A program made the position numbers and the translations under genes. From an uncultured Collinsella sp. (GTDB taxonomy: Bacteria > Actinomycetota > Coriobacteriia > Coriobacteriales > Coriobacteriaceae), in contig CAUDQR010000009.1 of the NCBI GenBank assembly GCA_958451615.1, positions 22,448 through 86,447 of the forward strand: a stretch of 64,000 nucleotides of DNA, in the 5' to 3' direction. Under the pieces are notes generated by a model, which was not told where the DNA came from, ran no database searches, and worked only from the letters and a program-made list of their open reading frames with translations. This document shows positions 52,305 to 62,444 of the stretch, one piece after another. How positions within the stretch are numbered: position 1 is the first letter of the stretch; every line of letters begins with the position of its first letter.

Positions 52305-54667
<2,363 letters not shown>

Positions 54668-54670
54668 GTT

Positions 54671-55063
54671 ATGCGTATCCGCATCGTGTGCCCCGTGAGC
54701 TGCGCCTATGAGGGCGACGCTGCGTTTGTGTCGATTCCGTCCACGGATGGCGAGTTTGGCGTCCTGCCTGCTCACTCCAGCGAGATTTGCACGATCGACC
54801 GCGGTTACGTTCGCGTTTCCGATAAGGCCATGGGCACTGTCGACCACACGTTTGCCGTGGCCGGCGGCTATGCCCAGGTTGCGGACGATGTCGTGACCGT
54901 TCTCGCCGAGCGCGCTTGCGATTTGGCGACCGTCGATGCCGACAAGCTTAAAGCTGATATTCAAGGTTTTGAAGAGAAGCTGGGTAATTTGTCGGAGGAT
55001 GATGCACGCCGCGCCTACCTCTATAATGAAATCGCATGGTGTAAGCTCAAGCTTGCCCAATAG
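54671..55063 (+). CDS. atpC: F1Fo ATP synthase subunit epsilon
   Basis: 130 residues. N-terminal beta-sandwich (STDGEFGVLPAHSS, VAGGYAQV) and C-terminal two-helix arm that can inhibit hydrolysis. Last gene of the operon, followed by a terminator. Confidence 0.93.
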   Translation: MRIRIVCPVSCAYEGDAAFVSIPSTDGEFGVLPAHSSEICTIDRGYVRVSDKAMGTVDHTFAVAGGYAQVADDVVTVLAERACDLATVDADKLKADIQGFEEKLGNLSEDDARRAYLYNEIAWCKLKLAQ

Positions 55064-55099
55064 TCAAACGATTTAGCGTTCGACCATTTGCGAACACAT

Positions 55100-55138
55100 C
55101 ATGCCCGGGATGGCCCAGCCACCCCGGGCATGCTTTTT
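55100..55138 (+). terminator. Rho-independent terminator of the ATP synthase operon
   Basis: CATGCCCGGG-A-TGG pairs with CCA-C-CCCGGGCATG, followed by CTTTTTG. Confidence 0.88.
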
Positions 55139-55151
55139 GAAAGGGTAGACC

Positions 55152-56435
55152 TTGGATATTATCCGCGTTGAGGGTGGCCACGCCATCGGAGGCTCCGTGC
55201 CCGTCTCGGGCGCCAAGAACTCCGCGCTCAAACTCATGGCGGCAACGCTTCTGGCGCCGGGCAAGACGACGCTGCAGAACGTGCCCGATATTTCCGATGT
55301 CCACGTGATGGGCAAGGTGCTCAAGGGCATGGGCGCTACGATCGATGTTCTCGACGAGCACACGCTCGAGATTGATACCTCTCAGGTCGATTCATGGGAG
55401 GCCCCCTACGAGCTCGTTGCCAAGATGCGCGCTTCCACCGCCGTCATGGGACCCCTGCTGGGCCGCTTCCATCGCGCCAAAATTGCCATGCCGGGCGGCT
55501 GCAACCTGGGTGCTCGCAAGATCGATATGCACATTCTTGGTCTTGAGGCCCTGGGCGTTGAGTTCGATACCGCCCACGGTTACATCAACGCTAATGCGCC
55601 CCAAGGTCTGCGCGGTACCACCGTCACGCTCGAGTTTGCCAGCGTCGGTGCGACCGAGAACCTCATCATGGCCTCTGTGCGCGCACAGGGCACCACGGTT
55701 ATCGACAATGCCGCCCGCGAGCCCGAGATCGTCGATCTCGCTAACATGCTCAACGAGATGGGCGCCAAGATTGTTGGCGCCGGTACGCCCGTCGTGACTA
55801 TCGAGGGCGTGGAAGAGCTGCATCCTGTTACCCATCGCGTGGTGGGTGATCGCATCGAGGCCGGTACCTTTATCGTTGCCGGTGCGTTGATGGCCGACGA
55901 TCGCGGTGTCGATGTCACGGGCTTTTGCCCCATTCACTTGGGCATGGTGCTCAAGAAGATGGAGCTCATGGGTATCGACTGCGAGCGCGTCGAGGATGGC
56001 GTCCATGTGAACCGTGCCGAGCGTATCAAGCCGGTCGACATCCAGACGCTTCCGTTCCCCGGCTTCCCGACGGACATGCAGGCGCAGATTATGGTGCTCT
56101 CCGCCCTTGCCGACGGCAGTTCTGTTATTACCGAAAACATCTTCGAGAATCGCTTTATGTTTGCCTCTGAGCTGGTGCGCATGGGTGCCGACATTCGTAT
56201 CGAGAGCCATCATGCCATGATTCATGGCGTCAAGGGCTTCTCGGGTGCACAGGTTACCTCGCCCGATCTGCGCGGAGGAGCGGCCCTCGTCGTAGCGGGC
56301 TTGATCGCCGACGGGACGACCGAGGTTTCGGCTATCCATCACATCAAGCGCGGCTACGAGCAGTTTGTCGAAAAGCTGCAGGCGCTCGGCGCGCATGTCG
56401 AGCATGCTACCGTCCCCGATCCCGTCATCTACTAA
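55152..56435 (+). CDS. murA: UDP-N-acetylglucosamine 1-carboxyvinyltransferase
   Basis: 427 residues, TTG start at 55152 with GAAAGGG 6 bases upstream. GAKNSALK near the N-terminus and the catalytic Cys117 in AMPGGCNLGARKIDMH (Cys type, so fosfomycin-sensitive in principle). Adds enolpyruvate to UDP-GlcNAc, the first committed step of peptidoglycan synthesis. Followed closely by the LCP gene, a wall-assembly neighbourhood. Confidence 0.95.
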   Translation: MDIIRVEGGHAIGGSVPVSGAKNSALKLMAATLLAPGKTTLQNVPDISDVHVMGKVLKGMGATIDVLDEHTLEIDTSQVDSWEAPYELVAKMRASTAVMGPLLGRFHRAKIAMPGGCNLGARKIDMHILGLEALGVEFDTAHGYINANAPQGLRGTTVTLEFASVGATENLIMASVRAQGTTVIDNAAREPEIVDLANMLNEMGAKIVGAGTPVVTIEGVEELHPVTHRVVGDRIEAGTFIVAGALMADDRGVDVTGFCPIHLGMVLKKMELMGIDCERVEDGVHVNRAERIKPVDIQTLPFPGFPTDMQAQIMVLSALADGSSVITENIFENRFMFASELVRMGADIRIESHHAMIHGVKGFSGAQVTSPDLRGGAALVVAGLIADGTTEVSAIHHIKRGYEQFVEKLQALGAHVEHATVPDPVIY

Positions 56436-56447
56436 TACAGGTTGCCT

Positions 56448-57683
56448 ATGTTTAATAAAAAGCCCCTCGCAGATACCACCACCCGAAGACCCTCAACTGG
56501 TGCGCAGGCCAAGATCTACAGTCGCGATAACGTGGCTCGCTATTCCGAGCGCGCTCGCCAACGTCGTCGTAGCCACACGATTCGTCACGTCGCGCTCATT
56601 GTCGTGCTTGGCGTACTGTTGAGTGCCACTACCGCTGCCGGCCTGTGGTTTGCCACCATTATGGGCAAGCTCGGCGATTCTAATGTCATTACCGACAATC
56701 TGCGTCGGGTTCTGGTTGACACCGATGAGGCAAAGGATCCGTTCTACGTGCTGCTTCTTGGTACCGACGGCCGTCCGGGCGAGGATACGTATCGTGCCGA
56801 CTCGATTATCCTGGCACGCATCGACCCCACGCAAAAGCAGGCGACGCTCATTTCCGTTCCGCGCGACACCAAGGTCGAGTACAAGGGCGAGACCATGAAG
56901 ATCAACGCCTGCCATACCGTTGGCGGCGCCGAGGCCATGGTCGAGGCGGTCAACGAGCTGTGCGGTGTTCAGATTTCCCACTATGCCGAGGTCAGCTTCG
57001 ACGGTATGCAGGCGCTGATTGATTCGGTTGGCGGTATCGACATTAACGCAACCGATGATGTTGACGACCCCGAGCACCTGGATATTAAGATTACCGCTGG
57101 CCAGCAGCATATGGACGGTGCCACCGCCCTTACCTATGCCCGCTGCCGCTACACCTATGCCGACGGCGATTACACGCGCATGCGCCACCAGCGTCAGGTG
57201 CTTGGCGCCCTTGCCAACCAGATTCTCAATAACTTCGATGCCACGAAGATCTTTGGCCTGGTTAATTCGCTGTCCGATATGCTCGTAACCGATATGAGCG
57301 TTCAGGATATCGTGGCTACGGTCAATGCCATGCGCGGTATGGATGTCGACGGTATCTACTCGGCCAACCTGCCCTCGTACGCCGACGACAGCACCATGAT
57401 CGACGGTGTGAGCTACGTCTTTGTCTACGAGGACGAACTCAAGGAAATGATGGAGCGCGTCGATGCCGGCAAGGATCCCAAGGGTCCCAACACCATGGGT
57501 CTTTCCGACGGTTCCAGCTCTACGATCGGCGACCTGAACAACAACACGTCTGACGACTACGCAAACGGTACCGCAACCTCATCGGTCAGCTCTGACGATT
57601 CCGATGACTCAAGCGATTCGAGCGATTCGGACTACTACGAAGAGCCCACCGGCGACGGCAACGGCTACGAAGCCAACTACTAG
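56448..57683 (+). CDS. LytR-CpsA-Psr (LCP) family cell-wall polymer ligase
   Basis: 411 residues from the ATG at 56448 (AGG upstream); a TTG 6 bases earlier is possible. Basic cytoplasmic start, one membrane helix at about 47-69, then the extracytoplasmic LCP domain with VLLLGTDGRPGEDTYRADSI, SVPRDTKVE, ARCRYTYADGDYTRMRHQR and conserved Asp/Arg residues that bind the polyprenyl phosphate. The last 50 residues are Ser/Asp-rich and disordered (SDDSDDSSDSSDSDYYEE). Attaches glycopolymers to peptidoglycan. 12 bases after murA. Confidence 0.9.
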   Translation: MFNKKPLADTTTRRPSTGAQAKIYSRDNVARYSERARQRRRSHTIRHVALIVVLGVLLSATTAAGLWFATIMGKLGDSNVITDNLRRVLVDTDEAKDPFYVLLLGTDGRPGEDTYRADSIILARIDPTQKQATLISVPRDTKVEYKGETMKINACHTVGGAEAMVEAVNELCGVQISHYAEVSFDGMQALIDSVGGIDINATDDVDDPEHLDIKITAGQQHMDGATALTYARCRYTYADGDYTRMRHQRQVLGALANQILNNFDATKIFGLVNSLSDMLVTDMSVQDIVATVNAMRGMDVDGIYSANLPSYADDSTMIDGVSYVFVYEDELKEMMERVDAGKDPKGPNTMGLSDGSSSTIGDLNNNTSDDYANGTATSSVSSDDSDDSSDSSDSDYYEEPTGDGNGYEANY

Positions 57684-57792
57684 GGTTACGCGGTTTTACC
57701 AAACCGCGTAACCGCTTGACGCTGCGCGGGCCGCATTTGGACAATCTGACGTTCAACTTCAAGGGCGCGACCAGAAGGTCAGCGCCCTTTCG
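57684..57792 (+). ncRNA. Conserved structured 3'-end element, copy C (5' part, split by IS)
   Basis: Hairpin 1 GGTTACGCGGTTT-TACC-AAACCGCGTAACC follows the LCP stop directly. The GACGCTGCGCG linker and outer 5' arm GGGCCGCATTTGGACAA (57728-57744) follow, then the inner hairpin AAGGGCGC-GACC-AGAA-GGTC-A-GCGCCCTT with T-tail. The matching outer 3' arm TTGTC-T-CAAATGCGACCC is found at 58570-58587, on the far side of the IS200 insertion. Confidence 0.65.
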
Positions 57793-58559
57793 TTAAAGGC
57801 TTTAGCCTGTGCGGGGCGCGCAGCGCGCCGCATCAGAAACCACCCGCTATGCGGGTGGGGACAACCGGCTTTACAAAGCCGCCCCCTCGCCGGACACTTG
57901 CGATTGTTCAGGCCGCAAGGAATCCGAGTCGAGAGGGCGGTGGTGGCGTATGGCCCAGAAGGCCTACAGCCTGTCGCACACGAAGTGGATGTGCAAGTAC
58001 CACGTCGTGTTCACGCCGAAGTATAGGCGCAAAGTCATCTACAACCAAATAAGGTCCGACCTTGGGGAGATCTTCAGGAAGCTCTGCCAGTACAAGGGGA
58101 TAGAGATCATCGAGGGGCACCTGATGCCCGACCACGTCCACATGCTGCTGGCGATACCGCCGAAGTACAGCGTGTCGAGCGTGATGGGCTACCTGAAGGG
58201 GAAGAGCTCGCTGATGGTATTCGACAGGCACGCGAACATGAAGTACAAGTTCGGCAACAGGAAGTTCTGGGCCGAGGGCTACTACGTTTCCACCGTCGGC
58301 CTGAACGAGGCGACGATCGCGAAGTACATCCGGGAGCAGGAGAAGGCCGACATCGCGCTCGACCGGCTGAGCGTCAAGGAGTACGAGGACCCCTTCGATA
58401 GGGGGCCGGGGCGCAAATAGCGCCGGTTTGACCGGCCCGTCACGGGTCAACCTGCAGTGCGGCCCGAACCCCGTGAGGGCCGGCGCCTTTAGACGCGTGC
58501 CGGAAATCCAAGGGTTATACCCTAAGAGCAAACCACCCCTTTTAGGGGTGGTTTTGATT
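57793..58559 (+). mobile_element. IS200/IS605-type insertion sequence, copy 1
   Basis: 767 bp, identical as far as I can read to 61557-62323 (constant offset 3764). The left end has sub-terminal hairpins (GCGGGGCGCGC region; CCACCCGC-TAT-GCGGGTGG; CGGCTTT/AAAGCCG); the right end has the hairpin AACCACCCC-TTTT-GGGGTGGTT. It holds only a tnpA gene. No terminal inverted repeats or target duplication, as expected for the family. Left flank TTAA just after a terminator hairpin. Confidence 0.85.
57950..58420 (+). CDS. tnpA: IS200/IS605-family Y1 transposase TnpA, copy 1
   Basis: 156 residues from the ATG at 57950. HUH motif H62-V-H64 (MPDHVHMLL) and the nucleophile Tyr126 (AKYIREQ) are present, with YHVVFTPKYRRKVIY and GNRKFWAEGYYVSTVG typical of the single-domain Y1 transposase. 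It cuts and joins single-stranded DNA at hairpin ends. Protein identical to the one at 61714. The frame can be extended upstream to 57809 but that lacks a ribosome site. Confidence 0.9.
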   Translation: MAQKAYSLSHTKWMCKYHVVFTPKYRRKVIYNQIRSDLGEIFRKLCQYKGIEIIEGHLMPDHVHMLLAIPPKYSVSSVMGYLKGKSSLMVFDRHANMKYKFGNRKFWAEGYYVSTVGLNEATIAKYIREQEKADIALDRLSVKEYEDPFDRGPGRK

Positions 58560-58569
58560 TCACGTCACC

Positions 58570-58587
58570 TTGTCTCAAATGCGACCC
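58570..58587 (+). other. Displaced 3' arm of structured element copy C
   Basis: TTGTC-T-CAAATGCGACCC complements 57728-57744 with one C/A mismatch and the same bulged T seen in copies A and B, and is followed by GCTCGCTG as in copy B. The IS copy separates the two halves by about 780 bp. Confidence 0.65.
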
Positions 58588-58616
58588 GCTCGCTGCCCGT
58601 CCTCAACCTGCGACGT

Positions 58617-58730
58617 TAGTCATTGGGGACGTTCTTAAACGACTGGTCAAAGGGGACACTCTTGATGCACTTGGCACTTGGGGACGTTCCTTTTGTGCCG
58701 GCAGTTTGGGACACTCCTTGCGTTAAGAGG
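58617..58730. repeat. Cluster of GGGGAC-type repeat fragments
   Basis: TCATTGGGGACGTTCTTAAA (58620) matches the left half of the palindrome at 40805. AAAGGGGACACTC and TTGGGGACGTTCCTTTTGT follow. Together with the displaced arm and the pepT terminator this fills the 405-bp gap between the IS transposase and pepT; no gene seen. Confidence 0.5.
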
Positions 58731-58765
58731 CTGGCGTGCGTCAACCTGTTCTCATTGCAGCAAAA

Positions 58766-58799
58766 AATCGCCCCGTTCTTGGTTGAGGACGGGGCGATT
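58766..58799 (-). terminator. Rho-independent terminator of pepT
   Basis: On the minus strand AATCGCCCCGT, 12-nt loop, ACGGGGCGATT, followed by TTTTG. Confidence 0.88.
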
Positions 58800-58825
58800 C
58801 GTCTTTTTGACTTGTGCAGCCAGGC

Positions 58826-60073
58826 TTATGCAAAGCGGGCGACGAGCTCCTGGAGCACGTCGGTCATCTTGACGAGCGAACTGACCGGGACGAACTCGTT
58901 GACGCCGTGGTAGCAATAGCCGCCGGTGGAAAGGTTGGGGCAGGGCAGACCGCGGAACGACAGCTGAGCGCCGTCGGTGCCGCCACGAATCGGCAGCACT
59001 TGGGGCTCAACGCCGCAGGCAAGGTAGGCTTCCTTGGCAACATCAATAAGCTCGGGATAGTCACGAACGATCTCGGCCATATTTCGATACTGCTGCTTAA
59101 TCTCGACCGTCACGCGCTCCTCACCCAGACGCTGGTTGAGCATCGAGGCGGCGGCATCAATAAGGTCGAGTTTCTGCTGGAACTTGGCGGCATCGTGATC
59201 ACGGACGATATAGCGCGCCGTGGCGTGATCGACGGTCGCAGATACACCCTCAAGGTGATAAAAGCCCTCGTAGCCTTCCGTATACTCCGGGCGCTGCACG
59301 TAGGGGAGCAACGCGTTGAAGTCGCAGAACAGATTGCCTGCGTTGACCATACGGCCCTTGGCGTCGCCCGGGTGGATGGACTGGCCCTCAAAGCGGATGG
59401 TCGCCTCGGCGGCGTTAAAGCACTCCCACTCCAGCTCGCCGATGGGGCCGCCGTCGACCGTGTAGGCGTACTTGCAGCCAAAGGTATCGATATCCAACAG
59501 CTCGGCTCCGTGACCGATCTCCTCGTCAGGGCAGAAGCAAATGCCGAGTGCGGGATGGGGCAGAGAGGGGTCCTGAGCGATACGCGCGACAAGCGACATG
59601 ATCTCGGCGACGCCTGCCTTGTCGTCCGCGCCCAGCAGCGTGGTGCCATCGCTGCAGACCAGGTCCTCACCCGCGAGGTCGTTCAGGGCGGGAAGCTTGG
59701 CGGTACTCATGGCAACGGGCTTACCGTCAACCGTGCCGCAGACCAGGTCGCCGCCTTCGTAGTGTACGATGTGCGGCTTCACGCCGGCGCCCGGTGCAAC
59801 TTCGGTGGTGTCGAGATGGGCGATCAGGCCAAGGGCGGGCTTGTCCTCAGCGCCCGCACTTGCGGGGATATGCGCGCAGACATAGGCATGCTCGGTCACG
59901 TGGGCATCTTCCGCACCAAGCTCGCGCAGCTCTTCAGCCAGCACGTTGGCAAGGTCAAACTGAACGACGCTCGAGGGTACCTGGTCGCAGTTTGCATCCT
60001 CGGACTGCGTGTTGATCTGGACGTAGCGCAAAAAGCGCTCGAGGACATCGGGGTTCGTGGTGGTGTTTTCCAT
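58826..60073 (-). CDS. pepT: Peptidase T (tripeptide aminopeptidase)
   Basis: 415 residues from the start at 60073 (GGAGCGG 8 bases upstream); E. coli PepT is 408. M20 metal motifs: LIAHLDTTEVAPG, GTTLLGADDKAG (bridging Asp), FCPDEEIGHGA and the final His in YHGVNEF. Removes N-terminal residues from tripeptides in the cytosol. A longer frame to 60169 has no good site. Divergent from the MntR-like gene. Confidence 0.92.
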   Translation of the reverse strand: MENTTTNPDVLERFLRYVQINTQSEDANCDQVPSSVVQFDLANVLAEELRELGAEDAHVTEHAYVCAHIPASAGAEDKPALGLIAHLDTTEVAPGAGVKPHIVHYEGGDLVCGTVDGKPVAMSTAKLPALNDLAGEDLVCSDGTTLLGADDKAGVAEIMSLVARIAQDPSLPHPALGICFCPDEEIGHGAELLDIDTFGCKYAYTVDGGPIGELEWECFNAAEATIRFEGQSIHPGDAKGRMVNAGNLFCDFNALLPYVQRPEYTEGYEGFYHLEGVSATVDHATARYIVRDHDAAKFQQKLDLIDAAASMLNQRLGEERVTVEIKQQYRNMAEIVRDYPELIDVAKEAYLACGVEPQVLPIRGGTDGAQLSFRGLPCPNLSTGGYCYHGVNEFVPVSSLVKMTDVLQELVARFA

Positions 60074-60193
60074 AAAGACCGCTCCAATCTTGGTCGTCGT
60101 GTGCAACAAGAACTCTAGCACGGTATGCCACGGCATACCGCGACGCTTGGATGGGGTAGAATCAGCCATTGAATGCAGAAGGGACGGAAGATC

Positions 60194-60616
60194 ATGGATA
60201 CGACAAATAGCTCGCGCGAACTACATCTGACGGTGGCGAACGAAGACTACTTGGAGTGCATGGTTCGCATTGAAAGCGAAGAGGGGGAAACCAACGGCGT
60301 GCGATCGGTCGACATCGCGCAGCGCCTTGGCGTCTCCAAGGCATCGGTCAATAAAGCGGTTTCGGCGCTCAAGGCATCCGAGCTTGTCGAGCAATCGCAC
60401 TACGGCAAGGTAGTCCTGACCGATCGCGGCCGCGAGGTTGGCACGGCTATCTGGTACCGTCATCGCCTCGTCCGCACGTTTTTGGTTCAGGAGCTCGGTG
60501 TCGAATTTGAGCGAGCCGATTCCGAGGCCTGCATGATGGAGCATGCGCTATCCGAGGACACGATGAACCGCTGGCTCGCCTATCTCGAAAAGCAGGGAAT
60601 CAGCGTCGAGGAATAG
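60194..60616 (+). CDS. DtxR/MntR-family metal-dependent repressor
   Basis: 140 residues from the ATG at 60194 (GGGACGGAAG upstream). Winged helix (VRSVDIAQRLGVSKASVNKAV) then a dimer domain with the MntR metal-ligand pattern: EDYLE near the start, YRHRLVRTFLVQELG, and the E-x-C-x2-E-H run EACMMEH. Binds Mn2+ or a similar ion and represses metal uptake genes. The next gene, 10 bases downstream, encodes a zinc-dependent methyltransferase. Confidence 0.87.
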   Translation: MDTTNSSRELHLTVANEDYLECMVRIESEEGETNGVRSVDIAQRLGVSKASVNKAVSALKASELVEQSHYGKVVLTDRGREVGTAIWYRHRLVRTFLVQELGVEFERADSEACMMEHALSEDTMNRWLAYLEKQGISVEE

Positions 60617-60626
60617 CGGGATATAT

Positions 60627-61520
60627 ATGGATACGAGTTATTACAATCGCTTTGGTGCCGAGGAACTTACGCGCCGCTTGTCGAGCGAGACCTTGTTGGC
60701 GCAGGGCCCCATGGGCAGTGTTCTGTTGAGTGAGTACGACGCCGCCGATATTCCACCGGCGTTTTGGAATCTGGCAGAGCCGCAGACCGTTTCTCGTATC
60801 CATCGCTTGTATGTCGCCGCCGGCGCGCAGGTACTCATTACCAATACCTTTCAGGCATCAAGCTATGCCCTCAAGCACGACCAGATTGCGCCGTCCGTGG
60901 CGGAGGTCAATCGCGGGGCCGTCGACGATGCCCGCCAGGCGCACCCTCAGCTGCTGCTGGGCTCGATGGGTCCGATCGGTATTGAGTGGTTTGCCGAGGA
61001 CTCGGCCGAGTTTCGTGAGATCCGAGGCATTGCGCGCGAACAGGCGCACGCCTTGCTCAATGCTGGTGTTGACGGTCTGCTGATCGAGACGGTGACGTCT
61101 ATCCGTAATTTGCAGCCCATGCTTGCCGGCGCCCGAGATGCCGCCGACGGCATGCCTGTTCTGGTGAGTTTTGTCGTTGACGATAAGGGCGACCTGTTGG
61201 GCGATGGCCTCAACATCGAGGCAGCCGTTTTGTACGCCGAAAAACACGGCGCAAACTCGGTTGGTGTTAATTGCTGTTCGCTTGCGGCCGCGAACGCGGC
61301 GGTGCCCAGGATGGTTGCATCGGCGACTACTCCCGTCACGGTGCGTCCCAACGTGGGCGATCCGGTCCAGACTCAGGATGGCCCCGTATGGCACGAGAAC
61401 CCCGAAGCTTTCGCGCGCGCATGCATCGAATGGAGACATGCCGGCGCCGCAATGGTGGGCAGTTGCTGTGGAACCACGGCAATCACTACGGCAGCGATGG
61501 CCGAGGCGCTCGATATATAA
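60627..61520 (+). CDS. mmuM: Homocysteine S-methyltransferase (MmuM-like)
   Basis: 297 residues. LAQGPMGSVLLSEYD start, QVLITNTFQASSY, the first zinc Cys in GVNCCSL and the paired zinc Cys in GSCCGTT near the C-terminus. Transfers methyl from S-methylmethionine or a related donor to homocysteine, giving methionine. Cotranscribed with the MntR-like gene; ends in a terminator that borders the second IS copy. Confidence 0.88.
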   Translation: MDTSYYNRFGAEELTRRLSSETLLAQGPMGSVLLSEYDAADIPPAFWNLAEPQTVSRIHRLYVAAGAQVLITNTFQASSYALKHDQIAPSVAEVNRGAVDDARQAHPQLLLGSMGPIGIEWFAEDSAEFREIRGIAREQAHALLNAGVDGLLIETVTSIRNLQPMLAGARDAADGMPVLVSFVVDDKGDLLGDGLNIEAAVLYAEKHGANSVGVNCCSLAAANAAVPRMVASATTPVTVRPNVGDPVQTQDGPVWHENPEAFARACIEWRHAGAAMVGSCCGTTAITTAAMAEALDI

Positions 61521-61525
61521 AGGGC

Positions 61526-61556
61526 AAAACCGCTCCATACGGGGCGGTTTTTTTAT
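61526..61556 (+). terminator. Rho-independent terminator of mmuM
   Basis: AACCGCTCC pairs with GGGGCGGTT around ATAC, followed by TTTTTATT. The IS copy 2 common sequence starts immediately after, at TTAA. Confidence 0.85.
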
Positions 61557-62323
61557 TTAAAGGCTTTAGCCTGTGCGGGGCGCGCAGCGCGCCGCATCAG
61601 AAACCACCCGCTATGCGGGTGGGGACAACCGGCTTTACAAAGCCGCCCCCTCGCCGGACACTTGCGATTGTTCAGGCCGCAAGGAATCCGAGTCGAGAGG
61701 GCGGTGGTGGCGTATGGCCCAGAAGGCCTACAGCCTGTCGCACACGAAGTGGATGTGCAAGTACCACGTCGTGTTCACGCCGAAGTATAGGCGCAAAGTC
61801 ATCTACAACCAAATAAGGTCCGACCTTGGGGAGATCTTCAGGAAGCTCTGCCAGTACAAGGGGATAGAGATCATCGAGGGGCACCTGATGCCCGACCACG
61901 TCCACATGCTGCTGGCGATACCGCCGAAGTACAGCGTGTCGAGCGTGATGGGCTACCTGAAGGGGAAGAGCTCGCTGATGGTATTCGACAGGCACGCGAA
62001 CATGAAGTACAAGTTCGGCAACAGGAAGTTCTGGGCCGAGGGCTACTACGTTTCCACCGTCGGCCTGAACGAGGCGACGATCGCGAAGTACATCCGGGAG
62101 CAGGAGAAGGCCGACATCGCGCTCGACCGGCTGAGCGTCAAGGAGTACGAGGACCCCTTCGATAGGGGGCCGGGGCGCAAATAGCGCCGGTTTGACCGGC
62201 CCGTCACGGGTCAACCTGCAGTGCGGCCCGAACCCCGTGAGGGCCGGCGCCTTTAGACGCGTGCCGGAAATCCAAGGGTTATACCCTAAGAGCAAACCAC
62301 CCCTTTTAGGGGTGGTTTTGATT
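61557..62323 (+). mobile_element. IS200/IS605-type insertion sequence, copy 2
   Basis: Same 767 bp as 57793-58559 in the same orientation. Flanks differ on both sides beyond TTAA (left) and GATT (right), which fixes the ends. Inserted between the mmuM terminator and the phosphohexomutase gene without breaking either. Confidence 0.85.
61714..62184 (+). CDS. tnpA: IS200/IS605-family Y1 transposase TnpA, copy 2
   Basis: 156 residues, protein identical to the copy at 57950, with intact HUH (H62, H64) and Tyr126. Both copies should be active. Identity suggests recent transposition. Confidence 0.9.
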   Translation: MAQKAYSLSHTKWMCKYHVVFTPKYRRKVIYNQIRSDLGEIFRKLCQYKGIEIIEGHLMPDHVHMLLAIPPKYSVSSVMGYLKGKSSLMVFDRHANMKYKFGNRKFWAEGYYVSTVGLNEATIAKYIREQEKADIALDRLSVKEYEDPFDRGPGRK

Positions 62324-62444
62324 GCCTGCATGTCCTCGGCAGCATTTGCCCAAATGGTGAATGCTGGTGCCGGCAGGTTGCCGAGCGTGTATCGCGGGTA
62401 TACCTCATGCGTACCATGATCCAAACACTGTGAGGTGTCTGCGC

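Noticed and set aside
61672..62424. Minus-strand 250-codon frame across IS copy 2, also at IS copy 1
   Set aside because: It is the antisense of tnpA and repeats with the element; the HUH/Tyr motifs lie on the plus strand.
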